Below are positions 22,602-22,739 of a stretch of DNA of 22,739 nt, one piece after another (positions within the stretch are counted from its first letter, which is position 1; the number at the start of each line of letters is the position of its first letter). Source of the DNA: a virus. Below the pieces are notes generated by a model. That model saw only the letters and a program-made list of their open reading frames with translations, ran no database searches and was not told where the DNA came from. Both the position numbers and the translations under genes were made by a program. Where the stretch lies: the IMG/VR virus record IMGVR_UViG_3300028883_000143, positions 1 through 22,739 of that record; one strand, 5' to 3'.

Positions 22602-22739
22602 TAGCGATACATCTTTTTCAATCTATGTTTTGAAGTTGGTGCGTAGTACTTGTCACTGCATACCCTTGAGAAAGGAGTATCCACCGCACTATTGTGTGAC
22701 CCGTACCGCCCATATCGGTTCTGTATGTCACACGGCGAT
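22602..22739. promoter_or_regulatory. Upstream non-coding region, candidate cos site
   Basis: No gene is open in this 138-bp stretch upstream of the terminase small subunit, where cos sits in lambda-like phages. It holds a 7-bp perfect inverted repeat GTGTGAC (22694-22700) / GTCACAC (22727-22733), with ACCG (22705-22708) and CGGT (22716-22719) inside. This partial dyad would suit cosN or an operator. I see no convincing -35/-10 pair. The window ends 6 bp further on, so the element may be incomplete. Confidence 0.4.

Noticed and set aside
1-22739. CRISPR array, insertion sequence or anti-phage defence gene
   Set aside because: No regularly spaced long direct repeats, transposase motifs or defence-type domains were seen; all long genes fit virion or packaging roles.

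Overview
The window is the late (packaging, head, tail, lysis) gene block of a lambda-like, long-tailed siphophage or prophage. It is moderately GC-rich, and every credible gene lies on the minus strand, so transcription runs from the right end to the left. Junctions are mostly 4-11 nt stop/start overlaps, which suggests one translationally coupled late operon. The host cannot be read directly. Gene style and base composition suggest a proteobacterium, possibly a Desulfobacterota-type sulfate reducer, but that is inference. No integrase, repressor or bacterial marker gene is present, so prophage versus free phage cannot be decided.

In transcription order: a possible cos or promoter region (22602-22739); terminase small and large subunits; a 78-residue winged-HTH-like protein followed by three 10-bp repeats at exact 22-bp intervals and a strong terminator-like hairpin; a gpW-like connector; portal; S49 head protease with an in-frame nested scaffold; DUF2190-type decoration protein; major capsid protein; then three small head/neck proteins.

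The tail section follows: tail tube, chaperone G with a -1 frameshift extension T, a minor tail protein, a short 615-residue tape measure, two tandem paralogous structural proteins, a 555-residue tail-tip protein, a hub with the four-cysteine iron-sulfur pattern known from lambda gpL and GTA hubs, a two-TM protein, a 70-residue protein, the large central tail/host-specificity protein and a DUF2793 appendage protein.

The left end carries a small TM protein, a DUF5675 protein with an L,D-transpeptidase-like His/Cys motif, and a two-TM holin-like protein. Positions 1-672 are AT-rich and hold no convincing gene; they probably mark the edge of the late block.

The most interesting points are the HTH gene, repeat and hairpin block between the packaging and head genes; a textbook A_AAA_AAC slippery site 6 nt before a 10-bp stem; a nested scaffold start with a clear Shine-Dalgarno; the Fe-S hub; and a lysis cassette without a classical endolysin.
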